Shown in pieces: positions 1-10,499 of a stretch of DNA of 60,000 nucleotides. Source of the stretch: Symsagittifera roscoffensis (lineage: Eukaryota > Xenacoelomorpha > Acoela > Convolutidae); assembly GCF_963678635.1 (NCBI RefSeq), contig NC_087065.1, positions 46,194,381 through 46,254,380 on the forward strand, given 5' to 3'. The position numbers and the translations under genes were made by a program. The notes under the pieces were generated by a model. That model was not told where the DNA came from, searched no databases, and worked only from the letters and a program-made list of their open reading frames with translations. Position 1 is the first letter of the stretch, and each line of letters opens with the position of its first letter.

Positions 1-1473
1 GATCTTGTCCGCGGTGTCGCGTTCTTCCTCCTTCTTTGCGACCACGCATTTTAATGCCGTTCCTTCCAAGTTGCTCAGTATGGCTGTACATGCTTGCCTT
101 TCGTCACTCAAGTTGTCTTGCTCTAGATGTAATCTCATCACTTCCACCCAAGTGTCAATGCATCCATCGGAGTCGTCCTTGAATTCTTTTGGCTTCTTGA
201 ATGTCTTTCTTGATTTTCCCTCTCTCCTGTCGCTCGAGTCAGTGTTCCTCGTGGCGAAGGCCTCTAGAGTCCTGTTCATCATCTCCCAAGTGCTGGCCCA
301 TGTCATAGCATCTGGTCCTGTGTTGCTGTTAGCTGTTGAATCTCCCGGAGCAGCCGTTGTATTCGACGTTCCATTCTTCATTATTGTTTTCGCAGTTGTT
401 GGTGCTATGCTTATCGCATCCCTGGTTAAGGGCAACGGTGTCGATTGCCGTTTGTTCCTTTGTGGTTCTACAAAGTCAACTCTGGTGCTTTGCGTACGAT
501 CCGCTGCCGGTCTTTCTTGTGGAGTAGAACCTCTCAAGATTGCATCCAACTTCGCCTGTATTGCACACGAACTCTCGGCTTGACTCTTGCTCATTGTGTC
601 CATTCTCCTTTCCAGGCTCCCTAATTGGCTGTTGACATCATCATATCGGTTCTTCAACTGTTGCATGTCTGTTTTGATGTTCTTTTCTCGTTCTTCATTG
701 GTGGCTTCTACCTTGTCTGACATCTCCTTGAGTCTCTCCTCTGTTGCCTTAGCCAGGTTAAAATAACTGTCTAGATACTCGTGCTTGTTGTATCTTATCT
801 CCTTTTTTATCACCTCTCTGTCTTCTTCACTGTTCTTAAGTCTTTTGTCGATCTGATTTAATTTCGCCAACAAGTCGCCCAGCTCAATGGTAGTCTCTTC
901 ATGGTCAGCCGTGAGTTTCTCTTCGGCCTTAGCCTCTGCTTTAGCTTGTTCCTCATTCTGGCCGGTTTCTGTCGTTTTCGTGCTCACTGTACCAAATGTT
1001 CGTGCTCTTTCTGCTTTCGGTTCTTCAGTGACGTTTTCTTTCGTTTTTATTCCGAACATTATTCCCAATTTTTCCGTAAAAGATGTCCTCTTTACTTGAG
1101 AGTCTTCTTTCACCGTTTCTTCGGTGTTGCCTATTGCATCTTCCGCGTCATCTATCGGTGAGAACTCTATGGGTTTCTGGTTCGGTTCCTCTGCATTGGG
1201 CATTGGAGTTGACTCTGTCGCCATCTTCCTTGTTTCATCCACACTTTGATCTGGTGTCTCTAGATCAATCTCGATGGTGGGTTCTACTCGCTCCCCTTCC
1301 GTGCCCTCTTTCGCCCTGTTCTCCGCTGTACTCCTTGTGCTGACCATGTTAACTGAAAAATTCGTCTTCGTTATCTTTGGGCCCGTTGATGTCGTTCCGC
1401 GCAGCGATGAATTATACTTCGTGTTTGATCCACTTGACCTTTTTTCGAGCACCGGTACCCTACTCCGCCTCAT
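1..1473 (-). CDS. gag: Gag N-terminal part, LTR element copy 1 (truncated by window edge)
   Basis: The frame starts at the ATG at 1473-1471 and stays open for all 491 codons to the window edge, so this copy of gag looks intact as far as it can be seen. Gag would form the structural core of the element's virus-like particle in the cytoplasm. The first 190 residues are polar and charged. Residues about 195-295 are rich in E, K, R, L and Q with heptad-like spacing, which suggests a coiled coil. A conserved block around residues 385-410 (TWASTWEMMNRTLEAF) and the region up to the edge match the decayed gag of copy 2. The zinc knuckles seen in copy 2 would lie outside the window. Apparent plus-strand ORFs here are antisense shadows. 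Confidence 0.85.
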   Translation of the reverse strand, partial: MRRSRVPVLEKRSSGSNTKYNSSLRGTTSTGPKITKTNFSVNMVSTRSTAENRAKEGTEGERVEPTIEIDLETPDQSVDETRKMATESTPMPNAEEPNQKPIEFSPIDDAEDAIGNTEETVKEDSQVKRTSFTEKLGIMFGIKTKENVTEEPKAERARTFGTVSTKTTETGQNEEQAKAEAKAEEKLTADHEETTIELGDLLAKLNQIDKRLKNSEEDREVIKKEIRYNKHEYLDSYFNLAKATEERLKEMSDKVEATNEEREKNIKTDMQQLKNRYDDVNSQLGSLERRMDTMSKSQAESSCAIQAKLDAILRGSTPQERPAADRTQSTRVDFVEPQRNKRQSTPLPLTRDAISIAPTTAKTIMKNGTSNTTAAPGDSTANSNTGPDAMTWASTWEMMNRTLEAFATRNTDSSDRREGKSRKTFKKPKEFKDDSDGCIDTWVEVMRLHLEQDNLSDERQACTAILSNLEGTALKCVVAKKEEERDTADKI

Positions 1474-1756
1474 TATTTCTATTTACAACTGCTTCTATTT
1501 ACAATTTTATTATATACACGATTCTATTCTAAGGGTAAAAAAAAAATATTTTTTGTGGTAACAAACTCTGTACAACGTGTTAAAAACCTTATCCAATTCT
1601 CTTTCTAAAACCTCCGAAAAATTTTCCTTAATTTGGTCTTAACCCTACCTATTTCGATTTGTCTTATTCTGTCTTAAAACGCACTTGTTGTAATTTGACT
1701 TCAATTTCTATACCGTCCCAAGACTATTCGTCACTATCACAGTACTCTCCGCTAGT

Positions 1757-2395
1757 GTCCTAAGACCCTTGTACCAAGACCACTGTTCCAAGACTAGTGT
1801 CCCAAGACTACTGTCCCAAGACCAGTGTCCCAAGGCTAGTGTCCCAAGACTACTGTCCCAAGGCTAGTGTCCCAAGGCTAGTGTCCCAAGACTACTGTCC
1901 CAAGGGTAGTGTCCCAAGACCAGTGTCCCAAGACTACTGTCCCAAGACTAGTGTCCCAAGGCTAGTGTCCCAAGACTACTGTCCCAAGACTAGTGTCCCA
2001 AGGGTAGTGTCCCAAGACCAGTGTCCCAAGGCTGGTATCCCAAGACTAGTGTCCCAAGGGTAGTGTCCCAAGACCAGTGTCCCAAGGCTGGTGTCCCAAG
2101 ACTAGTGTCCCAAGACTAGTGTCCCAAGACCACTGTCCCAAGACTGTCCCAGGACCACTGTCCCAAGACCCTGTCCCAAGACCACTGTCCCAAGACCACT
2201 GTCCCAAGACCCTGTCCCAAGACCCTGTCCCAAGACCACTGTCCCAAGACCACTGTCCCAAGACCCTGTCCCAAGACCACTGTCCCAAGACCCTGTCCCA
2301 AGACCACTGTCCCAAGACCCTGTCCCAAGACCATTGTCCCAAGACCACTGTCCCAAGACCCTGTCCCAAGACCACTATCCCAAGACTGCTCTGTT
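1757..2395. repeat. Minisatellite, 14-bp and 12-bp units, in the leader of copy 1
   Basis: About 640 bases of tandem units of the form CCCAAGACYASTGT (14 bp), changing from about 2140 to alternating 14- and 12-bp units (CCCAAGACCACTGT / CCCAAGACCCTGT). Y and S positions vary between units. It sits about 280 bases upstream of the gag ATG of copy 1. Long apparent ORFs on both strands across it are a by-product of the repetition. Confidence 0.95.
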
Positions 2396-3244
2396 TTAAG
2401 ACTTCTTCGGTCTTGTCCCAATACTCGTCACGGAGTGTCTTCCTCGTTGTAGGGTCTTCTTGAACCACCGTACCTTGTACCACCACTCGAGCTCTAGTAA
2501 AATTTTCCCAAAAACCCTCTCTTAAAAGCCAAATGCTGACCCCCTCTTCTTTTTGGTTGTTTCTATTTCAATGTAGGTGCGCAGGTATCTTGTGATCACC
2601 TGTTCGTATAAAACCAAACACAAATCCTCACTAAAATGCAACAAAAATCTAAGTAAGAAAAATAATAAAAACAGAAAAATGAGCCCACCTGAAATTCAAA
2701 GGTGACCAATGTCTACCTTTCGTCCAAAAAAAAATGTCTGGTACCTAATTGCCACGCGCTTTCCTCCCCCCACTAGTGATCTTATGGGGTATCACAAAAG
2801 CTGTCTATATCCGGTCCCCCCTACCAAACCAACCAGCGTACCAGTCTTAACTCGAGTTGAATTCTGGATCTCCACCTAATATTACCAACGCGTGTTAATT
2901 TATAATGTAACTAAGTCAACGATGTCGACTAATTAGTTACTCTAATTTCCCCCTTTTTACAATTTACAACCGCCAACCTCTAACTTAACCAGCCCCCCTT
3001 CTAACCTCCCCCCTTTCTAGCCCCCCTTCTTAAGCCTAAAAATTACTTTAAGCGCCGGGTGCTAAACCTCTCAAGAGAAAACCGTAGACCTGTTTCCAGG
3101 CCTGCTCAAGTAAAAACGTTCCTCAAAACTGGGGGATTTCGCTTATCCAATTTTACACTTATCTCCTATAATGTAATGTGGATTCTAACGATACCCGTTC
3201 TGCCCAACTTGAGAACTCGAGAATTGCCAAATCCTTCTTGGCTG

Positions 3245-3510
3245 CTTTCCCACTCGACTGGTCACCTGTTCCAGTCCAGTCTCCTATTGGTTCAGCCAAG
3301 TGTCCCTGAACCACTCTCCCACTCGGCTGGTCACCTCTTCCAGTCAAGTCTCCTATTGGTTCAGCTCAGTGTCCCTGAACCACTTTCCCACTCGGCTGGT
3401 CACCTCTTCCAGTCAAGTCTCCTATTGGTTCAGCTCAAGTGTCCCTGAACCACTTTCCCACTCGGCTGGTCACCTCTTCCAGTCAAGTCTCCTATTGGTC
3501 CAGCTAAGTT
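3245..3510. repeat. Four tandem copies of a 69-70-bp repeat
   Basis: The segment around GGTCACCTSTTCCAG recurs at about 3260, 3329, 3398 and 3468, each time followed by TCTCCTATTGGTYCAGC. The copies are nearly identical. Copy 2 has only one clear equivalent, at about 9400-9450, so the expansion is specific to copy 1 and lies in its LTR/leader zone. Confidence 0.9.
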
Positions 3511-4877
3511 CCAAGCTATCTGAAAACCCTTGACAACGCCCCACTTTGGGCACTTTATTCAGTTTACTGGTTTAAATTGCTAGGTTGATCGAAACGATCG
3601 AACTTGTAAAACAGTATGGGTATACTATTTAATTAATATAAAGGTTTGATCCAACTAATCTGGTGTCAAAGTCACTGTCTTTTTTCGTTTTATGGTTTTT
3701 GTTCCTTTTTCTATTCTTTTTTGGTTTTTGTTTTGCTTTTTGTCTTTTTGCTCGTGTTTTTGTCCCCCTAGTTGCCCCCCTATACTCGGTTAGCTAAGCC
3801 TCGTTCGGAGAGCGCACCAGGAAATTTTCTCGAGTTTTCTTAAAAAGCTATCACGGTACAACCGGAAGGTTTGCACGTTCCTGTCGAACCGTACCGCCGG
3901 TACTCTAGAATGGGCATTCAGCCCGAAGCTGTCTCAAGTGGGTTCGACTCCGTAGTCTTGATGTCGTAAACACCCAGGAGCGCCATAAAAACACTATGTA
4001 ACATTCGTCTACTGCAGTCACACATGAGGCTTAAGAAAAATAGGCCCTATAACCACTGGCTCAAGGGTCAGGGACACTATCTCTTGTGTTTTCCCACCTC
4101 AAGAACGGTCGGAGCCAGTTCGGTTCGCTTGTGACATGAGACTACGACCCGTTACAGCTTAAAGGCTACTACTAAAATATCCCCCCACTCTAGAATTAGA
4201 AACGTCCCCATACTTAGGTCTCTAGATACCCAAAATACATGAACGCCGTTAAAAACCGGGTTGGAACAATCCGTTAGGTTACTTTTTATTAGACAGTGTG
4301 ACTTTGATCCATTTCAGATGGATCAACCTAAAACTCGCCTTACCTCAACATAACAATCATAAAACACACTCTAGAATTTAAATTCGTACTCACATATCAG
4401 CGCTCTCAAGAGTTGGGAAAATAATCCAGTCAGTAACTAACTCAAGAAATAAATAACTAAGAGAAGTTTAATGTTTTATAGTTTGGACAGCAAGGATAAG
4501 TTCATGCTCTAGAATTTGAGTTCTCTTGGACCGTTGGGACACTCCAGTTGTCCGCCTTTCCGCTGAAGGTTCACTCTGGTCCAACTTTAGTAATCGCTCT
4601 CTCGGGGATACTCTGTCTTCTATTTCAAGTAGGACAGCTCTACTCTCGTTCACTATGATGGAAATTGCGAATAGCAATTTCCCACTCGTTTTTAATTGAC
4701 AACTTCCCCGCAATTGTTCTAAAATTGCTCTGATTTCTTTTTCTGATTTTCAGTTATCGCGAGAAAATCGTGCATGACATGTTCCTTTCGAAATTTTGAA
4801 AAATTAAATTTCACTTCAAAATCAAGTATTTTCTGCTCTTCTCAAGGTCAAACTTCCAAATATGACCGACTGGCACA

Positions 4878-5843
4878 GATAACTTTGGCAAAAACATCAG
4901 GAATAATCGCTTGTGTGTTCTCTTGTTTTGTTATCGCTACATCGAATTTCACAGCAGATTGTTCAAAAACAACTTTTTCGTGTTCAATAATCATTATTTT
5001 CCTAGAAAAACCCCGAAATCAAGCGACACCAATTTCGCAATTTATATGTGTTTCTTTATTCAAAGAAAGAACAAAAGCACGATTCTAATAGTCTATATAT
5101 TTTTTTGAAAAAATAGCATAAGTTTACTTCTACGAGAACCACAAACTCGGTCTCCCACAGACGGATATTCAAATATAGTTTTAATAGAATCAGATTTCTT
5201 TCAGGTTTTGTACAAGCGTCGAATATTGAGAAAAGCTTCATAATTTAAATGCAACAAAAACCTGACTAACATTCTAGCATGGGCACTAAATCATGGCCGC
5301 AATTTTTTCAATTTTTTCAGTTAGTAAATGATAACCAACAAAGTCCCAGCAGCTTAAGACAGCATTTGTAACACCAATGCATAAACCAGATAATCTCGAA
5401 TAGCCTGAGACACAGCAGAACAAAAAAGAACCACTTTATTTACCGAATAATAATATCTTCAAATGTAAAATTGTAACGATTTTGTCATTTTCTATTGTTA
5501 ATATATATAGAAAGAGCTCACTGCCGATTACATACAGGGTTACGCTTCTGGAAAGTCTCGTTCTCAGCCAGCTGAATTTTTCACTGCCATTTTTAGTTGG
5601 CGTTCGAGAAAATGCGCAGAACACTTTAGCCAGATAATTTAATTGGGCCGTTAAAATTGCTTTTTTTTAAAGAAAAGTATGAAAGTTCATTCTGTCTGAA
5701 AAATAAAACACAAAATACTTCCTTTACTTCTCAGAGTAGGAAACTATGCCCTAAAATTTACTTTCACAAACTGATAAACAACAAATTACCGTGTTTTGAT
5801 AAAACATCCTTTCCAAATTATGCGTACTGCAAATTCAAAGCAC
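4878..5843. other. Spacer between two head-to-head LTR elements
   Basis: These 966 AT-rich bases separate the start of copy 1 (4877, minus) from the start of copy 2 (5844, plus). No similarity between the two sides is evident here. Only short ORFs without recognisable domains are present. I see no gene. Confidence 0.55.
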
Positions 5844-6104
5844 TGTGCCAGTCGGTCGTATTTGGAAGTTTGACCTTGAGCAACGTTTCGTCTTGATTTT
5901 GGGATGAAATGAAATTTTTCAAAAACTGGAATTGAGCCTGTCATATGCTCAAGTTTCTCGCGATAACTGGAAATACGAGAAAATAAGATCAGATAAATCG
6001 AACTACAATCGCGGGATAGTAGTCCCAAAAATAGAAGAGTGAAATTGCTATTCGCAATTTCGCCTTATAAATCAAACGAGAGTAGAGCTGTCTTACTCGG
6101 GTAC

Positions 6105-6150
6105 AGGACTTTATCCTCCACGGTAATTATCCTCCAGGCGATATCCTCCA
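6105..6150 (+). repeat. Left terminal inverted repeat of the MULE
   Basis: Starts GGACTTTATCCTCC and repeats the short motif TTATCCTCCA within itself. It pairs with 8210-8254; the one difference is AATT versus CATT in the middle. Confidence 0.9.
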
Positions 6151-6259
6151 TGATTTTTAGATTCAGCGTCTTTATCCTCCAACATTTGGCGGATAAAGTC
6201 CCTCGGAGGACTTTATCCGCCAAATGTTGGAGGATAAAGACGCTGAATCTAAAAATCAT
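6150..6259. repeat. Perfect 52-bp palindrome with 6-base loop inside the MULE left end
   Basis: Bases 6150-6201 are the exact reverse complement of 6208-6259, with a loop CTCGGA at 6202-6207. Each arm contains the TIR-like words GGACTTTATCC and TTATCCTCCA, so it looks like a folded-back, partly duplicated terminal repeat. It lies next to the left TIR, outside the transposase. Confidence 0.97.
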
Positions 6260-6360
6260 AGTTTCAGACCACTGAGGGTAACTTTTTAACTAATATTTTT
6301 TTGAAAATAGGTTGTAAAGGCTTTTGTGAGGTGAGTGATCAGAATCTGGTACTAAAATGT

Positions 6361-7794
6361 CTAAAATGATGAGATTAAGGGATAGAATATATTATCAAAT
6401 TGGAATGTATTAGAAGAAAGTATCGTTAAAACAGAAGAATGAGGGCAATAATCAACAGCAACATTATAAAAAAAATTACTCGGACATCCAACAAGCCGTG
6501 AGCACCTACCATGCATGGTTCCAGCACTGATGTTGCCTTCAATGAAAGCATTCCAAACCTCGAAAAGAAGCTTTTGCTTCTCCACATAGCCTTTTCGGCT
6601 CTCCTGTATAGACAGGATCCGCAAATTAATTTCAACCAACTGTGCCTCATTGAAAAGTACCTGCACGAGAATATAAAAATTTACATTCGGGTTCATGGCG
6701 CGCTTGTTGATGCGGTGGTGCCATGATTCAAGATCATTGTTTGTGCGAGTACCTTTCATGAACTGGCACCAGGTCTCAGGTGGAAACATTTTCGAGTCAA
6801 TCCACTGCCTTCGGACGTACTCCATGAACGTTACGAGACGATTGTCGTTGAAGGTCTTTGCCTCTTGATTCGAAAGTTTAAATGCCCGACGTATCAATTC
6901 ACTGGGAAGCAACGGTAGAGACAATACCTTCCGGAGGAATGTGCGGATCGTTTCAACAGAAGAGTACGCATCTTTAAGTCCATTCTCAGTGAAGTGCTTA
7001 AAAACCGCTTGTGTCCAATGGAAATAACAGCCTCTAATCGACGTTTGAGGAAAGACTGATTGTATTGCTTTCCAAAGCGCCACTTCAAAATCGCAAACGA
7101 CCTCTTCCACTTTGCATCGTCCAGCGACATCTAATTGTTCTTGCAGTACACTTTTATAATCATTCATGCTTCTTCCTGACATTATTGCAAACGATATAGG
7201 TACATGCTGCCTCTCTTGCGATGCACTATTAGTGACGAACGTGTGAATTGAGAATAGTTGCTTGAATGGCTCCTTAACGACTTTAAACGTTGCATCTATG
7301 AACCACGTTTTCGCATTTTTCAAGTGACTTTTTTGATTTTCTGTTGCAAATAGGAGATGTCGGCGATCGCCTGAACGAATATCACCACGCAAAAAATTAC
7401 TCGGGACGTGGTCAAGTTCTAATTTAAACGTCAGATCAAAAGGATGTTTCGGGCGGTTTTCTTGGCGAACTCGACTAACACATCGCCTGATAGAGTCTTT
7501 CTTAGCAAGTGCTCCAGATGGTGTCTCATCGGCTAAATCAAGAAGAACATCGTCAATTATTGCATTCGTTGATTTGAAAGGCTGCGACTTTGCTAGCTTC
7601 TTAGACTCAAAAGCAATTGTCTTTTTCTTAACTATACCAGGCCTAGCCTCGCATTTATGGTGGCCTAATTTTTGATACTTCCCATCGACCTTCTTAATGG
7701 CGGCGTAGCAGCGAACCTCCTTAGTGCGAACCGTGCATGTCCAAATATTAGACCTCTTATGCGAATAGACATATCCAGTTACTTCTGCTACCAA
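6361..7794 (-). CDS. MULE transposase, main part (FLYWCH-like finger plus MULE catalytic domain)
   Basis: This 477-codon frame would encode a DDE-type transposase that cuts at the TIRs and integrates the element. Residues about 5-50 have the aromatic/Cys/His spacing of a FLYWCH zinc finger (WTC, RCYA, HHKC). The MULE catalytic domain begins near residue 165 with FIDATFKV (first Asp) and continues with VCDFEVAL near residue 232 (second Asp) and GCYFHWTQAV (the C..H segment of MULE transposases) near 255. I could not place the catalytic Glu with confidence. The first codon is not ATG (TTG), and the frame is continuous with the upstream piece at 7807-8046 apart from one TAG, so this is probably the body of a single about 560-codon gene. 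Confidence 0.9.
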   Translation of the reverse strand: MVAEVTGYVYSHKRSNIWTCTVRTKEVRCYAAIKKVDGKYQKLGHHKCEARPGIVKKKTIAFESKKLAKSQPFKSTNAIIDDVLLDLADETPSGALAKKDSIRRCVSRVRQENRPKHPFDLTFKLELDHVPSNFLRGDIRSGDRRHLLFATENQKSHLKNAKTWFIDATFKVVKEPFKQLFSIHTFVTNSASQERQHVPISFAIMSGRSMNDYKSVLQEQLDVAGRCKVEEVVCDFEVALWKAIQSVFPQTSIRGCYFHWTQAVFKHFTENGLKDAYSSVETIRTFLRKVLSLPLLPSELIRRAFKLSNQEAKTFNDNRLVTFMEYVRRQWIDSKMFPPETWCQFMKGTRTNNDLESWHHRINKRAMNPNVNFYILVQVLFNEAQLVEINLRILSIQESRKGYVEKQKLLFEVWNAFIEGNISAGTMHGRCSRLVGCPSNFFYNVAVDYCPHSSVLTILSSNTFQFDNIFYPLISSF

Positions 7795-7806
7795 ATTGCC
7801 CCCTTT

Positions 7807-8046
7807 CTAAGCATGACTAGGAAGGTCGATAAAAACGTCATTCTCTTCGTCGGGTTGAATGGTACTTGGAGTTTCGGGTACTTCAACGTCACTATCAACA
7901 ATTATTGGCGTGGAACTTCTAGGTTCACACTCAAATTCCTCAAAGTAAACTGTTTCATTGCAGGAAAGCTCGTCTTCAGATGTTCCGAAGTCAACTTGTT
8001 CCATATAATTGGGCTGCCCGTACGCGGAATGATCAGGAAGTTCCAT
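7807..8046 (-). CDS. N-terminal piece of the MULE transposase, ending in an in-frame TAG
   Basis: It has an ATG start at 8046 and 79 acidic codons (many E, D, S, P), ending in TAG at 7809-7807. It is in the same frame as the transposase downstream (252 bases from start to start, a multiple of three). Since the main part has no ATG before its catalytic domain, this piece probably supplies the natural start. The TAG could be an inactivating mutation, a stop that is read through, or part of a small intron ending in TTAG. I favour a mutation; the sequence alone does not decide. Confidence 0.7.
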   Translation of the reverse strand: MELPDHSAYGQPNYMEQVDFGTSEDELSCNETVYFEEFECEPRSSTPIIVDSDVEVPETPSTIQPDEENDVFIDLPSHA

Positions 8047-10499
8047 TTATTGTCTGAAATGATCAAATATTGGATATAATCTCATCAAATATTGGATATA
8101 ATCTAATAATTTGACTGAATTTACTAATTGGAGGAAAACATCCAAATTCATAAAATTGGGGGATAAAAATGGAGGAAAAAGTCCCTGTTTGAGAAATGGA
8201 GAATAATGGTGGAGGATATCGCCTGGAGGATAATGACCGTGGAGGATAAAGTCCGTTTCCCGTCTTACTCTTGGCAAAGAATCGAGAGTGACCGTGAACA
8301 AATATAGAAGATTGACTGGACCAGAGTGAACTTTCAGTGGAAAGGTGAACCTCTGAAGTAGCCCAAGGGTTCAAATAGAAAACTTGTAACTGAGTTAAAA
8401 TTTGTTCATTACAAACTTCTTGAGTTAAACTTGATTAACGCATTAATTCCAGAGTTACTTTATAATTTAGTTACTCAATTCTAAAGGTCGCGTCGGTATA
8501 TAGGTACCCGATTTAAATTTCTTGAGTGTGTTTTACATTATTATGTTGAGTTAGGGAGAGTTTTAGGTTGATTCATCTGAAATGGATCAAAGGTCCACTG
8601 TCTAATAAAAAGTAACTGTATACGGAAGGTTCCGACCCTGTTTTAAACGGCGTTTGCGTGTTTTAGGTATTTTGAGACCTGAGCATGGGGGCATTCTTAT
8701 TTCTAGAGTGGTTGGGTATTTTTGTACTAGCCTTTAAGCTGTAACACGGTTTGTAGTCTCATGTCGCGAGTGAACCGAATTGGCTCCGACCGCTTGAGGC
8801 AGAAAAACACAAGAGATAGTGTTTCTGACTCTTGAGCCAATGGTTATAGGGCCTATTTTTCTTTAACCTCCTATGTGACTTAAGTAGGCGACTGTTACAT
8901 AGTGTTTTTGAGGCGCTCCTGGGTGTTTTTACGACATCATGACTACGAGATTGAACTTACTTGACGCAGCTCCGGGCTACATGTCCATTCTAGAGAACCG
9001 ATGATACGGTTCAACGGGAACGTGTCCACCCTCTGGTTGTACCGTGATAGCTTTTTAAGAAAACTTGAGAAAAATTCCCGATGCGTTTTCCGAAACGATG
9101 CCTAGCTAACCAAGTAAAGGGGCCACTAAGGGGACAAAAAAATACAAAAGCGAAACAAAAACCAAAAAACATAAGAAATAGGAACAAAAAACGATAAAAA
9201 GTTTTTAAAAAAAGAGTGTGGCTTTGACTTTCAGATTAGGTGGATCAAACTTTTATTTTAATTAAAATAGTATACGCATACTGTTTTCAATAAGACCGAT
9301 CGTCTCGATCAAATCGGCAACGTTAAACAGGTGCCCGAGTCTGGGTCGTTGAAAGGGTTTTCAGGTAGCTTGCAACCACAGCGGGATACTGGGAGACTTG
9401 ACTGGAACAGGTGACCAGCCAAGTGGGAAAGTGTCACTCGGGACAGAGACCTCAGAGACAGAGGACACCCGACTGGGAAAGAGACATCCAGGAGCTTGAT
9501 CAGAGCAGAACAGGCAAACAGAGAAGGGTTCACAGAGGTGTTCTGTTTGATCAAACGTGCATCGTTAAAATCCACTTTAGTTTATAGGAGATAAGTGTAA
9601 AAATGAGTAAGCGAATACCCACTGTTTTGAGGAAACAATGTTACTTGAGCAGAGCTTGGAAACAGGTTCTACGGATTTCTCTCGTGAGGTTTAGCACCCA
9701 TCGCGCTTAGGGTAGTTTTCGGCTTAAGTGGGGGGCTAGATAGGGGGGAGGTTAGCAGGGAGGCTGGTTAAGATAGAGGTTGGTGGATGAAAATTGTAAA
9801 AAGGGGAGCTTTCTTATAGTAACTAAACAATCGCTATTGTCCACTTGGTTACATTAGAACATCTGAATTAAAGATCACAACAAGAGTAGCAACGCGAAGG
9901 TACTCGATAGCGAACTCGTATTAAGGTAGGTAACCTGGCCGGATTGTGTGAGGGGATCGGAAATAGAGAGTTTTTCGAACCCTTAAGGTGAAAACTCCAT
10001 AAGACCGCTAGTATGGGGAGGAAAAACGCGTGACGGTCAGGTACCAGACATATTTTCTTTACGAAAGACAAGCATTGTCGAAATGGCATTTTAGGTATAC
10101 ATGTTTTTCTTGTTTTTGTTATTTTTCTCATTTGACCTTTACGGTTCTTGGGTTTGACTTTTGCTGAGTTTCAGTCAAAAACTATCCTTAAATAAGGTTA
10201 AAAACAAGTCGTATTTCGACTTGCACTGCAAATAGGAAACGAAAAGAAATTTCAGGGTACTTAGAATAGAAAAATTAAAATTACCAGAATCGGTTTTTGG
10301 GATTTTTCACACAAGTTCTAGAGGAGGTACTGGGGTAGTGGACTGGATATCCTAACACTCAAGTTAGGGTACAGAGAGATTCTACAAACGAGGTCCGGAC
10401 AGGAAGTGGTACTGGAAGGTCGGGTAAAGAGTTTTTATACTTGCGCTACGGCAGTTGAAGCAGCACAAGAGTCTTGATGGCAGTTCTGGGAAATTGATC

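Larger units (their letters stand above)
1..4877 (-). mobile_element. LTR retrotransposon copy 1 (probably Ty3/Gypsy), 5' part
   Basis: This is the 5' part of an LTR element read on the minus strand. Its 5' end is placed at 4877 because the minus strand starts TGTGCCAGTCGGTC there, the same sequence that starts copy 2 at 5844, and similarity between the copies stops at that point in both. From 4877 to the gag ATG at 1473 lie 3.4 kb of LTR plus leader with no credible ORF. Copy 2 has the same length there once its MULE insertion is removed. The inner boundary of the LTR cannot be fixed because no 3' LTR of this family is in the window. The element continues beyond base 1. The Gypsy assignment rests on the gag, the zinc knuckles and the protease seen in copy 2; no reverse transcriptase is visible. 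Confidence 0.8.
6099..8261 (-). mobile_element. MULE (Mutator-like) DNA transposon with TIRs and 9-bp TSD
   Basis: The ends are GGG plus four unmatched bases, then about 45 bp of inverted repeat: 6105-6150 (GGACTTTATCCTCCACGG onward) matches the reverse complement of 8210-8254 with one mismatch. The element is flanked by a perfect 9-bp direct repeat, GTCTTACTC, at 6090-6098 and 8262-8270. A target duplication of 8-9 bp is the Mutator hallmark. It carries one transposase gene on the minus strand. The target is the LTR end of element copy 2, so the MULE is younger than that insertion. Confidence 0.93.

Noticed and set aside
5-583. 192-codon plus-strand ORF
   Set aside because: It is the antisense shadow of the minus-strand gag, which is open over the whole stretch and matches the gag of copy 2.
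2046-2486. 146-codon ORF with a VLGQWSWDR-like repeat and similar ORFs on both strands
   Set aside because: It lies in the 14-bp minisatellite; all frames stay open there because the unit lacks stops, and no domain or start context supports it.
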